Shown here piece after piece: positions 46,228-56,252 of a DNA stretch of 64,000 bases. Positions within the stretch are counted from its first letter, which is position 1, and each line of letters opens with the position of its first letter. The translations under genes were made by a program, and so were the position numbers. Below the pieces are notes generated by a model. That model saw only the letters and a list, made by a program, of their open reading frames with translations, made no database searches and was not told the origin of the DNA. This DNA comes from Siphonodentalium dalli (taxonomy: Eukaryota; Mollusca; Scaphopoda; Gadilida; Siphonodentaliidae). The stretch is from positions 116,727,195-116,791,194 of the forward strand of contig CP136065.1 in NCBI GenBank assembly GCA_032622095.1. The letters are read 5' to 3'.

Positions 46228-47844
46228 ATACGTAGTCGTCCATCTATGTCCGTTTATGTAATTCGGGGAATCTCAGTCTGTGTCAGCATACACACAGAGT
46301 CTGTTTTTACTGACATGTGTAGGTTACTGAGCATGGGATAAATTCAGCTGTAGACGAATTGCATTAACTTCTTAAGGCCTATGGACACACGATTACCTAT
46401 TTTCAAAAATGATTTTCCCAACATCTGTCTGCACATTCTATTGGAAATATGGTACATGTGATCAATGTGACATAACCATTATTTCAGTTTGAAATTACAA
46501 GCTCTCTTTCTATGCCTTTATCACATGAACAATCTTTTTAATGTCACTCTTTTCAGAACAATAAAGGAGACACCAGGAAAAGTTTTGAAACGGTTAGTAA
46601 TCGGATACAGGAAATCGGAGGACAAACACAGTTCGGAGCAGGAAAATAATGGATATCACTCAAAATAATCTCATGTCTTAACACAAAACACTGTTTTGAC
46701 GACATCAGTTGATTTACATCGATGTATCAGACTATTCTCTGATTTTGTACATTGTGTTTATACCTAGCATATTTAATCGAAATGCGATTGACAGTATTTA
46801 CAGGTATTTACGTAAAATATTCGCGAAGAATCGACCAAAACCAGTGTTTTATAAATTTCGCGACACATTTCCAGTGTTAATAGCCCATTTAAGGGGACAT
46901 ATATGAGGAATAATCACACACCGACAACTTGTTGAAATATTATTTGTTCCAGAAATCGCGAGCTCTTCATGAATCGTCAAAAAAGAAATCGATCACTCGA
47001 AAATGTTGTTAACAACAGCACGGAGAATATGTTACCAATAGAGAAAGTGATGTTGAATGCTACGGATAGACCGGAGTAATTTATTTTTCAAACTTTAGAA
47101 ACAATTCTCGTTCGGGAAAAATAATTAATAAAACTTCGTCAAATTATATTATAATCCAGTTGATGTGTTTCGGATAGTAATATTGATTACATTGTGTCAA
47201 AATTAAGTATTTAAATGAAACAGAACCTGATGGCCTTTACGGCAAAGTAACCTATATGAGAACTGGATTGATCGAGGGTGATTAGTACAAATGTCTACCA
47301 CATGCAGACACACATAAATTTATCGCTAGAACGAACATGTCAAGGCAGGAAGGTCGGTTGAGGAAGGTGCTGAGGGTTAACTTTTTAACGCCTTTGACTG
47401 CTAAGCTTAAGTAACTATAGTAGCTTAATATTATAATGCTGTTTGTTGGCACTTAAAATAGGCGAGGATTGTGTTTTAAGTATCAGTTATCACAAAATGC
47501 GATAACATGCTTGCAATTTTGCAAAGATGAATTCTCGATTAGGTTGAAAACGCTGTAGTATATGATAAGGGTACGTATTAACTATGCTCGGTGAAAACAA
47601 AATATTTAGTTCCTGTGAATTTCGCAACGTGGTCCGGCGCTTCTTTGATAAGCGTTCTAAATAGTATGCATGCCAGCGCAAAACAAAAATACATGTATAC
47701 ATGGCTAGACATGTCATGTTCACGTGTATTTATTTATTAAGTTTTGTTTTATTATGAATTTTATTGTTTTGTTAGCATACTCTCTTCGTTGGCGCTTATA
47801 TATATAGTATATATGCCTATAACATAAAGAGAAACACATTAAAA
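46228..47844. other. Intergenic DNA, nothing recognised
   Basis: Short frames only, and no clear repeat structure. Confidence 0.45.
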
Positions 47845-47997
47845 ATGGGATTTCACAGAAAGGATGAAGCTTATGTCATCCGTTGGAGGTGTCCAGATTG
47901 CAGGTGCAACTGCACAACCATTGGACAATGCCAAATATCGCAGTATGTGAAATTCTATTTGCACACCATCGCACTTGGATTGGAAATTTCTAACTGA
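47845..47997 (+). CDS. Small Cys-rich ORF, 50 codons, unrecognised
   Basis: ATG-to-TGA frame whose centre reads RWRCPDCRCNCTTIGQC, five Cys in thirteen residues, after a short charged N-terminus (MGFHRKDEAYVIR). The C-x-x-C-x-C-x-C spacing could bind zinc, but no known finger fits. It is followed by a three-fold degenerate GGAAATTTC(T/C)(A/C)AACTGATA repeat (47983-48080). It could be a TE-derived fragment or chance; no splice or promoter signals are evident. Confidence 0.2.
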   Translation: MGFHRKDEAYVIRWRCPDCRCNCTTIGQCQISQYVKFYLHTIALGLEISN

Positions 47998-48739
47998 TTA
48001 CCACAAGCTTTCCGAATGTTGTAAATTTCCAAACTGATACCATCCGTATATGGTTGGAAATTTCCCAACTGATAACCGAAAGTCGACGAAAGTATAGGAA
48101 CATATTCCACTTTTGGCCTAAAACAATGAACTGCACTATAAATATACTGGCTCTGATATCAAACTATCATGCCAAAACTTTGGGTTTTATATTCCCATTA
48201 TATACTAGGTATGACAAAATAATTATGTCCAACTATTGAAACTATTGGCCAACGTTTGGGTGGGGTGTGCCCCAACCCCATCCCCTGCCGACAGGTCGAT
48301 GACTGTGTGTAGTCTACATCGAATAATAGACGAATGTGTATACACTGCCACGACTCCGTTTCTAATTTGTAATCCACGTAATGCAGTTATACAACAGTGA
48401 CACAGATAAATAGACGTTTTACGGATGCATTGCCAAAGGAACGTGACATTTTTGGGTGATATTTGACATGTGGGAACTCTTTATATATCGACTTTTTTCA
48501 TGTACAATATGGTATTCTCATATTAATATCAGAACTTGTTTGTGATATTTGGCAACTTGCAACTCTTTATAAACACGCGATCTTGTATTTTTGCCAGGAT
48601 AGATTTGAAATTCACATCCGAACGTACGTTATATCAGCTCCGTAATGACTGTTAGCTTGGAAAATAATATTGCTCCGTACTATCATAATTTTCACAGCTG
48701 GTCGATAAAACCCACCCTAAGTTAACTATAGGCGGTTGC

Positions 48740-49860
48740 AGATCTGTGCATTCTTTCCCCACGGATATAGTAAATAGCCACACTTGTGTATATCCGTACA
48801 CCCTATACACATGACCATACAACCACGAGTCACCACGCAGGAACACCAGGTATACTCCTAGACCTGACCATATATAGCCAATCCATGTATACATATTCAC
48901 CACATTCGGGATCATAAAGCCACTCCTTGTAACCCTATACGCCTCACCATTGACAATACAGGTACTACATGTATACCTATTCGCCACACCCATAACCATA
49001 TAACCACTCGATATATACATATACGGCCCACACATGACCATAGTTACTCCAGGTATGCATATATACCTCAACAATGGACATTCAGCCCTCCCAGTTATAC
49101 CAATACCAGCACACACGACCACTCGTACCTTCCATACTTACATTTACACCTCTCACATGACAATTCAGCAACTCACTGTATACACTCATACACGCCACCC
49201 GTGATCATCAGCTACTCCCTTTTCACCCACCAATGATAATACATCCACGAATTATATAAATATAGATCCCATCCGTTACCAAAAGGGTACTCACCATAGA
49301 CTCACACGCTTGCTAATGACCATCCAGCTTACTTCGGGTATGCATATACACCTCATGACCGTACTGTCATTCCATGTACACCTATACACATTACATATAT
49401 CCATTAAATCACTCCCCATTTATCTACACACCCCACCCATGATCATACAGACAGCACATGTGTACATATACACCCACCTGTCACAATACAGCCACACACG
49501 GTACACCTGTATATCCCGCCCACGACCTTACAGTCACTCCATATACACATAAAAACACACAGATGACCATGTGTCTACTCTCGTTATATCCATACACCAC
49601 ATCAATACCCATACAACCACATGAGGTACACCCGTACTGGGTACACACACCCATTTGCCATACAGTCTCTCAATATATACAAATTCAGCTCACACATGAC
49701 CATTCAGCCACTCCTTGTATACCTATACATCTCACCATGGACACTCCACTCATAACCGTATAGTCTCTTCTTGTATACCTATCCAAATCATTCATGACCA
49801 TGCAATACCTCACTGTATACCTATTCACCTCGCCTATGATCATTCAGTAACACCATGGCT
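48740..49860. repeat. Degenerate 45-50 bp minisatellite, over 20 units
   Basis: Units of the form ATGACCATACAGCCACTCC + TGTATACCTATACACCTCAC recur throughout with heavy substitution. The open frames it creates (48652-49122 minus, 156 codons; 49310-49921 plus) are repetitive in Tyr/Gly/Val or His/Thr/Pro and have no domain, so they are products of the repeat. The array ends at the CACCATGGCTGCCATCTTGG junction. Confidence 0.8.
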
Positions 49861-51374
49861 GCCATCTTGGCATCCAACCTGTATCCAGTGGATCAATTTT
49901 TATCCTAATGGGCCAGAATAGCCAAAGATTATGGTTCTCTGTTCCGTCTCAAAGTTCTGCCCATTTCCTTTCAATAATATGGCCAGAATCACAAAATAGG
50001 TTCTCGGCATAATTCCACACTGCACCATTAGAATGAATTTGTCATGCCCCAACTGAGACAACTAGAATAGAACGTGTAGTTTTCAATTAATTAACTAACA
50101 CGTATAATAACCAAGTGAGTCACAATTTGCTACTTTTCGGAAAACACAGAGAATAATGTTCGAGATATATGTAAAAAATCAACTTTTTACCAAATTTGGT
50201 TGCCATTTTGGAAGCCATCTTGAGCAATTTGGTCTATAAACACCATAGTGTGACTCATTTAAGATTGACCAAAGCAATAAACACCTTTCATACCAAAGAT
50301 AGTTACATTTTACTTGAAAAAATGGTCCAAACCTGAAAAATGAATTTTTGCCGATATTTATGTCAAGTTTGTGACAGAAAAATCGAATATGTCTGGTAAT
50401 GTCAGTGGTGACAATAGTAATTATTAACTGGGGCAATATCTACCATTTTCCATATTTTGACGGCCATTTTGATCCAAAGTAACAATTTTGGTTCCAATGA
50501 GTTGGAATATTCAGAGGTAATGAATGATATGCCTCACTTACATTACAATATTCTGTTAATTTTTTGTTGAAATATGGCTAGAATCCCAATCGTGATTTTT
50601 TGTGAAATTTTATACCCCATTATGTAAAATCGAATTTTTGAGGGATCGGACGGGTTTAGGACCACAATAATTGCATATATCATTTATCCAATGATCAGTT
50701 AATATACAAAAAATACAAAACAAAGTCACATTTCTCAACCAGCATAAATTGTTGTAGAATATATTAGTGAAAAAAACGTCATATTTTCAAATTCCGGCGG
50801 CCATTTTGGCGGCCATCTTGGATGAGGAGTTCAAATTTTGCCCATAAAAAGTGACATTATGTCTTAGCTTCACGAAAATATATACATTTTATACACTTTA
50901 CTCGATTTTCTCGCTACAATTTGCATCAAACGGACAGGGCCTAGTCATCCAACAAAAGAAGACATACAATACACATGTATTAGTTAAGACAGTTAATTTA
51001 ATCTCATTGTCATAAACGAAACGAATTCCATTGACAGAGAATTGGTTGTTTGACCAGTTAACAGCACTGCATATATGTCATGTTCATTTCCATCATTGGA
51101 GTACGAGGCCAAGATCCAATTTTGCCTTCATCTTTCTCTGCACTGAAAACGACAACTAACTGCTTGCAACTTAAATGGGTAATTTGGGAAACACACATGG
51201 CTGAAATAGGAGGACGGTGAGTGTACGTGAACCCGATCGAACCATTGGTAGCAAGATATTTATTTTGCATTCCACTTTCAGAACCTTGTTTGTACGTTTT
51301 AGGGGTGATTGTTATTTTTCCAGTATATATATACTCGAATATGTTATAAACTTTCACGTCGGACAAAGTGTTCT
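49861..51374. repeat. Degenerate duplication of about 600 bp units
   Basis: AATATGGC(C/T)AGAATC recurs at about 49977 and 50572, and a GCCATTTTGG + GCCATCTTG block recurs near 50201 and 50800, giving two diverged units of roughly 600 bp. A minus-strand frame at 51058-51366 (102 codons, with QITHLSCKQLVVVFSAEKDE) is unrecognised; I do not call it a gene. Confidence 0.5.
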
Positions 51375-52560
51375 AGTCCGTGGCCAATTATCATAAAGCC
51401 TCTAGTTTAGAAGTTGGCTGCATCCCCCTCCAACAAAGGTTTTTATATATCAAATTAAAGGTCATTATATGACGCATCCGATTTTGCTTGTTGCCCGCTT
51501 CAGAGTGTGTCCCAAAATAGATTTTTTCATGGAAGAAAACTCCTACCCCTTAATAAAATCGAGTACAAGTGTCAGCGTATAAAAATATGACTGCGGTTAT
51601 AAAGTGAATAAGACATTGTTTATATTAATTACAGATCACCATAAAACAACATGAATACAACACTGGACCAATGTATTTATAAGTTAGTTCGAAAAAATTG
51701 CGATAAATATTTTGAAATTGCGAAAAATTACTTGAATTTTTAAAAATAGTGTCACATACAATTGGCTATAACTTGTGAAACACTTGGGCTATTGGCGCGC
51801 AACATATCTCAAAAATTGCCCCAAGGACCTAGCAAAACAATTTGGATGATGGACTGATAATTATGTTTCTGTGAAAATGCGCTGTGGGCATAAACTTAAC
51901 CCCACCCCCTAAAATATAATTTTCTCAGAAAAATGAATTGCATAGTTTACACTTAGAATGCCGCATGCAAAGGATGCTTTTGGGGCATAAAATTAAAAGG
52001 TGTAGAGATTGATGAAGGGGAGTTATAAACAACCTTGTCCGAAGATGTTTTAAGATGAAAATTTTGGGAAAAATGGTGAAAAATGTTTTTGTTTTTTTTT
52101 ACTAATTTCTCAAAATTTTACAACATTGTGATTTTTACAGGGGTATGGAGAAGTCACCGAGGATACTGGTCCAGAAAATGTTAATTCATAACACCTCACG
52201 TGATCACTTTTTTGTCAACTATTTCATATTTTTTCATTTTTTATTTGAATTTTTGTACAAAGCCGATTATATATATTTTTTTCAACTGGTCAGATATGGC
52301 TAGCAAATGCTGGTGAGTGAGGCTTACGTTTTACTGGGAGGTTTTTACTTATTTTGTGGCACATTTTGTGACACCAGACACAATTGACGATAGTTACAGC
52401 ATCGGACACTTCATATTTGATAATTGTGTTAAGATGGCATCCAAAACGGCCACCAACATCGGACATTTTCAAACTTACAGACACAAATTAAACTGGGTTC
52501 GTCATATGGGGATAAGGGAATTGTTCATTAAGAAATTCATTCACTGGTTTGTTTGAACAT
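51375..52560 (+). repeat. Left arm of a 9.1 kb inverted-repeat structure
   Basis: Blocks matched in reverse complement at 59290-60458, in order: AGTCCGTGGCCAA, GTTGGCTGCA with CCTCCAACAAAGG, AAATTAAAGGTCATTATATG, GTGTCCCAAAATAGA, ATTGGCTATAACTTGTGAA, AAAAATTGCCCCAA, GTAATTTTGTAC-like AT segments, GGATGGCATCC-like and GTTCGTCAT..GGGGA.AAGGGAAT. The arms are diverged by substitutions and small indels over about 1.2 kb. No coding region is recognised. Confidence 0.8.
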
Positions 52561-52863
52561 ATTTATTGTGACCCACAAATACATGGAATAATTTACAAAC
52601 AGAATATATGGATGATGTGGGTGCACAGGGGATCGGAGCACAAGTTACGAAACTTAGTGAAGCTCCTCTCCCCTGGCGTTCAGATGCTGATGAATTCAAG
52701 TCGATGGTTTTGCAGGAATGAAAGTTTTGTTGTTATTTTTGTGGGAGACGGTGTCCCATGTGATCGGCTATGAAAACATAGGGGAACCGGCTCCCAATCA
52801 AAAACATGTAGGTTGTAGCTGTGGCTATGACAGTGGCAGTGGGCGGAGTCAATGGAATAATGA
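52561..52863. other. Probable LINE 3' flank
   Basis: Sequence between the inverted arm and the LINE stop codon. On the LINE strand it may include the 3' UTR, but no poly-A tail or matching tail copy was identified. Confidence 0.4.
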
Positions 52864-53490
52864 TTACTGAAATCGGTCTGTGGAAATGATGAATGATTGT
52901 ACTGTCTCGAATAATCGCCTGTTCAAGGTGTCGCTAATTTCGGGTATGCCAAAGAGAATATCTTTAATACTCGTGATGACCACTTTATGCTCATCTAGTC
53001 GTGTCCACATACGGTTCCTTGCTTCTGTGTAGAAAGGACATTCGACGAAAAAATGGCTTGCGTCTTCACATTGGTTACCGCAGGAGCAACACGGGCTTGA
53101 GGATATGTAATTTTTAAATTTATCGAAGTTGAGATCACTGCAGTTGTTTCGGAGCCTACATAGCAAAATATTTGATGTTCTCCGCCCGACATTGTAGTAA
53201 GAAGGGCGTCTTATTGATGTCTCTTCAATGCGTAAATTATTATACATATTAGCAAGTATTTCGTCCTTAGTTGGTTCTGATGTGGGGTCTGTGAGTTTTT
53301 TTGCATCAGTTGTTATTTTGCACGATACATTCCATTCAGCAATCATAGTTGGGAGGAAACTTGATTTAAAGTGAGTTGTGTTCGTGGAATAGTTGACGTA
53401 TCGTAACGGATTTCTAATTGGGTATCTACATGATTCCCTAACGGTAAGAGGCAAATGTTTCGTTATGTAGGGAGGGGCCTTATTGCCCAC
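52864..53490 (-). pseudogene. LINE 2: C-terminal zinc-tail segment
   Basis: The last third of the LINE 2 polyprotein. It begins V/M-GNKAPPYITKHLPLT, passes a linker with SSFLPTMIAEWNVSC, then RRTSNILLCRLRNNCSDLN and DKFKNYISSSPCC, and a zinc-type tail C-C-S-C-G...HFFVECPFY. It ends TDRFQ. It overlaps the preceding RT frame by about 27 bases in another phase, which marks a frameshift near 53475. The same block in other fragments (10.2, 25.1, 30.1 kb) shows this family left several copies in the window. Confidence 0.88.
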
Positions 53491-54287
53491 ATGCGCGTTT
53501 TATGTAATTTACGTCTTTCGTTGAGGGGAGGCCATCCAAGTTCACCCAGTACTCTCGCTTCTGAGGAAGATCGTGTCAGGCCAGTTATTATTCTACCACC
53601 GTCGATATATAGACGGTCGAGCTTTTGGAGTAGACAACCAGGGGCGTTATCCCAAATTATGTCACCATATTCCATTATTGGGAGTATATATGTTTTGAAC
53701 ATTATCTCGATCGTCTGTCGGTTTACTTGGAATTTAATCTTCCTGAGTTGTGACAATCTGCTGGCAACTCTTTTGCAAATAGTATTTATTTGGGTGTCCC
53801 AATGTAGATTTGATTGGATAGAAACGCCAGGATGGGTGTGAAGAGTTACTTGTTGAATCGCATCGTTGTCGAGATCTAAATCGAGGGAATCGTCAGAAGG
53901 GGTCAGTGAAAATACCATAGACTTTGTTTTTTCTGCATTAAAGGTTACCATCCATTGTTTTGACCACCGATTCACTCTTTCAAGGTCATCATAGAGTTCG
54001 CGAGCAGAATCATCGGGTGATGTTTGGGCAGTAAAGAAGCAAGTATCACCCGCGTACATTCGAGTGAGTGATTGGATCGTTGTTGCGAGGTCGTTAATGT
54101 AAGTCAAAAATAGAAAGGGTCCGAGGATATATCCTTGTGGAACACCTGCCGATATCGTCTGATAGTCAGAGAATGTAATTCCTATTTCAACGCGCTGTGA
54201 TCTATTAGAGAGATAACTGTGTATCCATTTGTGTATATTCCCGGTTACTCCGTTTTGCTCCAACTTGAATAACAACCCCCTGTGTCA
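53463..54287 (-). pseudogene. LINE 2: RT palm and thumb, catalytic box YAGD
   Basis: Contains LLFKLEQNGVTGNIHKWIHS, SAGVPQGYILGPFLFLTYIND, then MYAGDTCFF where Tyr-Ala-Asp-Asp is required: the first catalytic Asp is Gly (codon GGT). The thumb follows with ILPIMEYGDIIWDN, LDRLYIDGGRIITGLTRSSS and LGELGWPPLNERRKLHKTRM. The preceding segment ends in TGA at 54285-54287 in the same phase, exactly where Trp is expected after KAF-x-RV, so this is a nonsense mutation and not a frameshift. The RT is dead by both changes. Confidence 0.93.
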
Positions 54288-54488
54288 GACTCTCTTAAAT
54301 GCTTTGGAAATATCGCAGAAAATTGCTGACGTATTTAACTTCTCATCGAGTGCCTGGCACAGGGTGTGGTATATCTCAAGTAGCTGAAAAGTGGTGCTGT
54401 GGCCTGATACAAATCCTGATTGGTATTGGAATAGTATATTGTTCTTACTGAAATAAGCGGATAAATATTTAAGTACTATTTTCTCCAT
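54285..54488 (-). pseudogene. LINE 2: RT motif A segment
   Basis: Reads MEKIVLKYLSAYFSKNNILF, YQSGFVSGHSTTFQLL (a Q-x-G-F..G.ST motif of APE-type RTs) and FCDISKAFKRV, whose Asp in CDISKAF is the retained first catalytic aspartate. It overlaps the upstream frame by 13 bases in a different phase, so there is a frameshift near 54480 between SLLPYAS and the KLMEK-like start. It closes at the TGA described for the next segment. Confidence 0.92.
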
Positions 54489-55078
54489 GAGCTTTCTGAC
54501 GCATATGGAAGTAGAGATATTGGGCGATAGTTTTTGCAGTTGGATCTGTCGTTTTTCTTATAAATAGGAATGACATTTGCTTGTTTCCATTTATTAGGAA
54601 ATGCGCACGATTGAAGAGATTTCTTAAATAGAATTCTGAGAGGGATGGCAATAGCTGGGCTTGTTTTCTGCAGCATTATAACTGTGATGCCGTCATGGCC
54701 TGACGCTTTGTTTGGTTTCATACTCGCAATTGCCGAAGTGACGTCGTCAAGAGTGAAGTCAATTTCAGTTATCGTATCATTACATTTTTGTGTGAACACC
54801 GGTAGATTGCAAGAGGGATCGTCGAGGAATGAGTTAGCAATGAAGGCATTATTAAGCATCGATGCTTTGGTTTGATCGTCAGTTTCAAGATTGCCATCAT
54901 AATCGATGAGAGGGGGGATAGCGTCTTTATGTTTGTTTTGCATAATTTCGTTGATGCTACGCCAAAAATATTTTGGGGAAGGTTGGTCTTTGACAGTATT
55001 CTGGAAATGTTCCTCGTATTAGTGCCCTTGCGTACTTTTTCATATTGTTGACCGTGTTTCGATCTTTTTTGAATTTCG
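54476..55078 (-). pseudogene. LINE 2: linker and N-terminal RT segment
   Basis: From an in-frame TAG after KSKKDID at 55080-55082, coding-like sequence continues with AKFKKDRNTVNNMKKYARAL. It then needs a one-base shift near 55022 to read EEHFQNTVKDQPSPKYFWRS and INEIMQNKHKDAIPPL. The open part (to 54943) continues with NKASGHDGITVIMLQKTSPA, PNKWKQANVIPIYKKNDRSN and NYRPISLLPYAS, all standard pre-palm blocks. Confidence 0.9.
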
Positions 55079-55079
55079 C

Positions 55080-56252
55080 CTAATCTATGTCCTTTTTGGA
55101 TTTTATCGCAATCTTACGTTGCCTGTCTCTTCTTCGAATCATCGATCGTAATTCTGATGTGAACCAATGTTTGTCTTTGGGCCTGATCAATATTTTAGAT
55201 TGAGGAACAGTTTGATCCATAATTTCAAGGAATTTCGAAGTAAAAATTTCAGTCGCTGTGTCAATATCAGGAGCTATTTCAATTGAGCGTAACCATTCTG
55301 GGTCGCGGATGAGTTCCATTGCTTGTTCATAATTGCCTTTTTCGTAGTTTCTGACCAATCGAGAATATGGACCATTACTGCTATACTCGTATTTCAGATA
55401 TGCTATTACCGCATATTGATCTGAGATAGATCTGCCGAAGTCAATAACTTCTGATTCACATGATGTGACAGTGCTGTTCACTATGATTGGGTCGAGAAGT
55501 GTCGATGTTGTCGATGTAACTCTGGTTGTAGTTTTAATGATGTCCCGAAGGCTATAGTAGGAGATTATTTCATTGATTTTTGAGGATGGGTCCAATGCAT
55601 TAGCATTAAAGTCGCCAGTTACAACCATGGGTATATTAAGATCTAGTGCATCCGCTATAGACTGATCAAGTAGTTCCCAGTATCGCTCGTGACAGAATTG
55701 GTCAGAGCGATATGACACACATAAAAGATAGTTTGAAGATCTGCACCTCAGTTTGAACCACAGGGCTGAATCATCGAATTCGAGAGAGGGCATACGTTCG
55801 AAGATCAGGTGATTTTCGAAATAAACGGCAATACCTCCCCCGTAGCTCGAACCGTCATGTCTTACTGGATCAGAGAACCCTTCGAGCTGTATGTTCGTTG
55901 TTGGAAATGTTGCGTCAATGTGGGTTTCGGTGAAACATAATATATCATGGGTGTCGATTTCATCGAATATTTTAAACAGTTTATTTCGGATACTTCGTAT
56001 GTTCAAGTGGAAAATAGAGACGGAGTGATTGTTTGAGTGGACCTGGCCATTATCAGGGCCGGGGTTTAATTCTAGGGAACCGCTGCATACCAAGAGTGTT
56101 GTTAATAGTAATATTAATCTAATTGAGCTAATCCCGAAAGCGAGTTTAATGATACGACATTTGGGGAGCGATGGCGTTTTCTGTGAACCGTTTCGTCTGG
56201 AAAATTGGAAGGTCCCTATTGTTATTCTCCACGTAGTTAGTTCAACTCCCAT
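55080..56252 (-). pseudogene. LINE 2: 5' segment with 2A-like motif and AP endonuclease domain
   Basis: 390 codons from ATG. Residues about 41-56 are hydrophobic, then GSLELNPGP at 58-66 resembles the 2A ribosome-skipping motif found at this position in several CR1/L2-type elements (consensus D-V/I-E-x-N-P-G-P; the Asp is Ser here). An apurinic-type endonuclease domain follows, which nicks target DNA to prime reverse transcription: HLNIRSIRNKL, the metal-binding Glu in CFTETHID, YRSDQF, VVTGDFNANALDP. The closing catalytic Ser-Asp-His is Ser-Asp-Gln (SISDQYAVIAY), so nicking activity should be lost. The frame ends at an in-frame TAG directly before continuing coding similarity. Confidence 0.93.

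Noticed and set aside
48652-49921. 156- and 101-codon frames as secreted or membrane proteins
   Set aside because: They coincide with a degenerate 45-50 bp minisatellite and repeat its translation.
51058-51366. 102-codon minus frame as an exon
   Set aside because: Composition is plausible, but no acceptor/donor pair or family match was found.
53455-53841. 128-codon plus-strand frame
   Set aside because: It is antisense to the LINE 2 RT, whose motifs are unambiguous.
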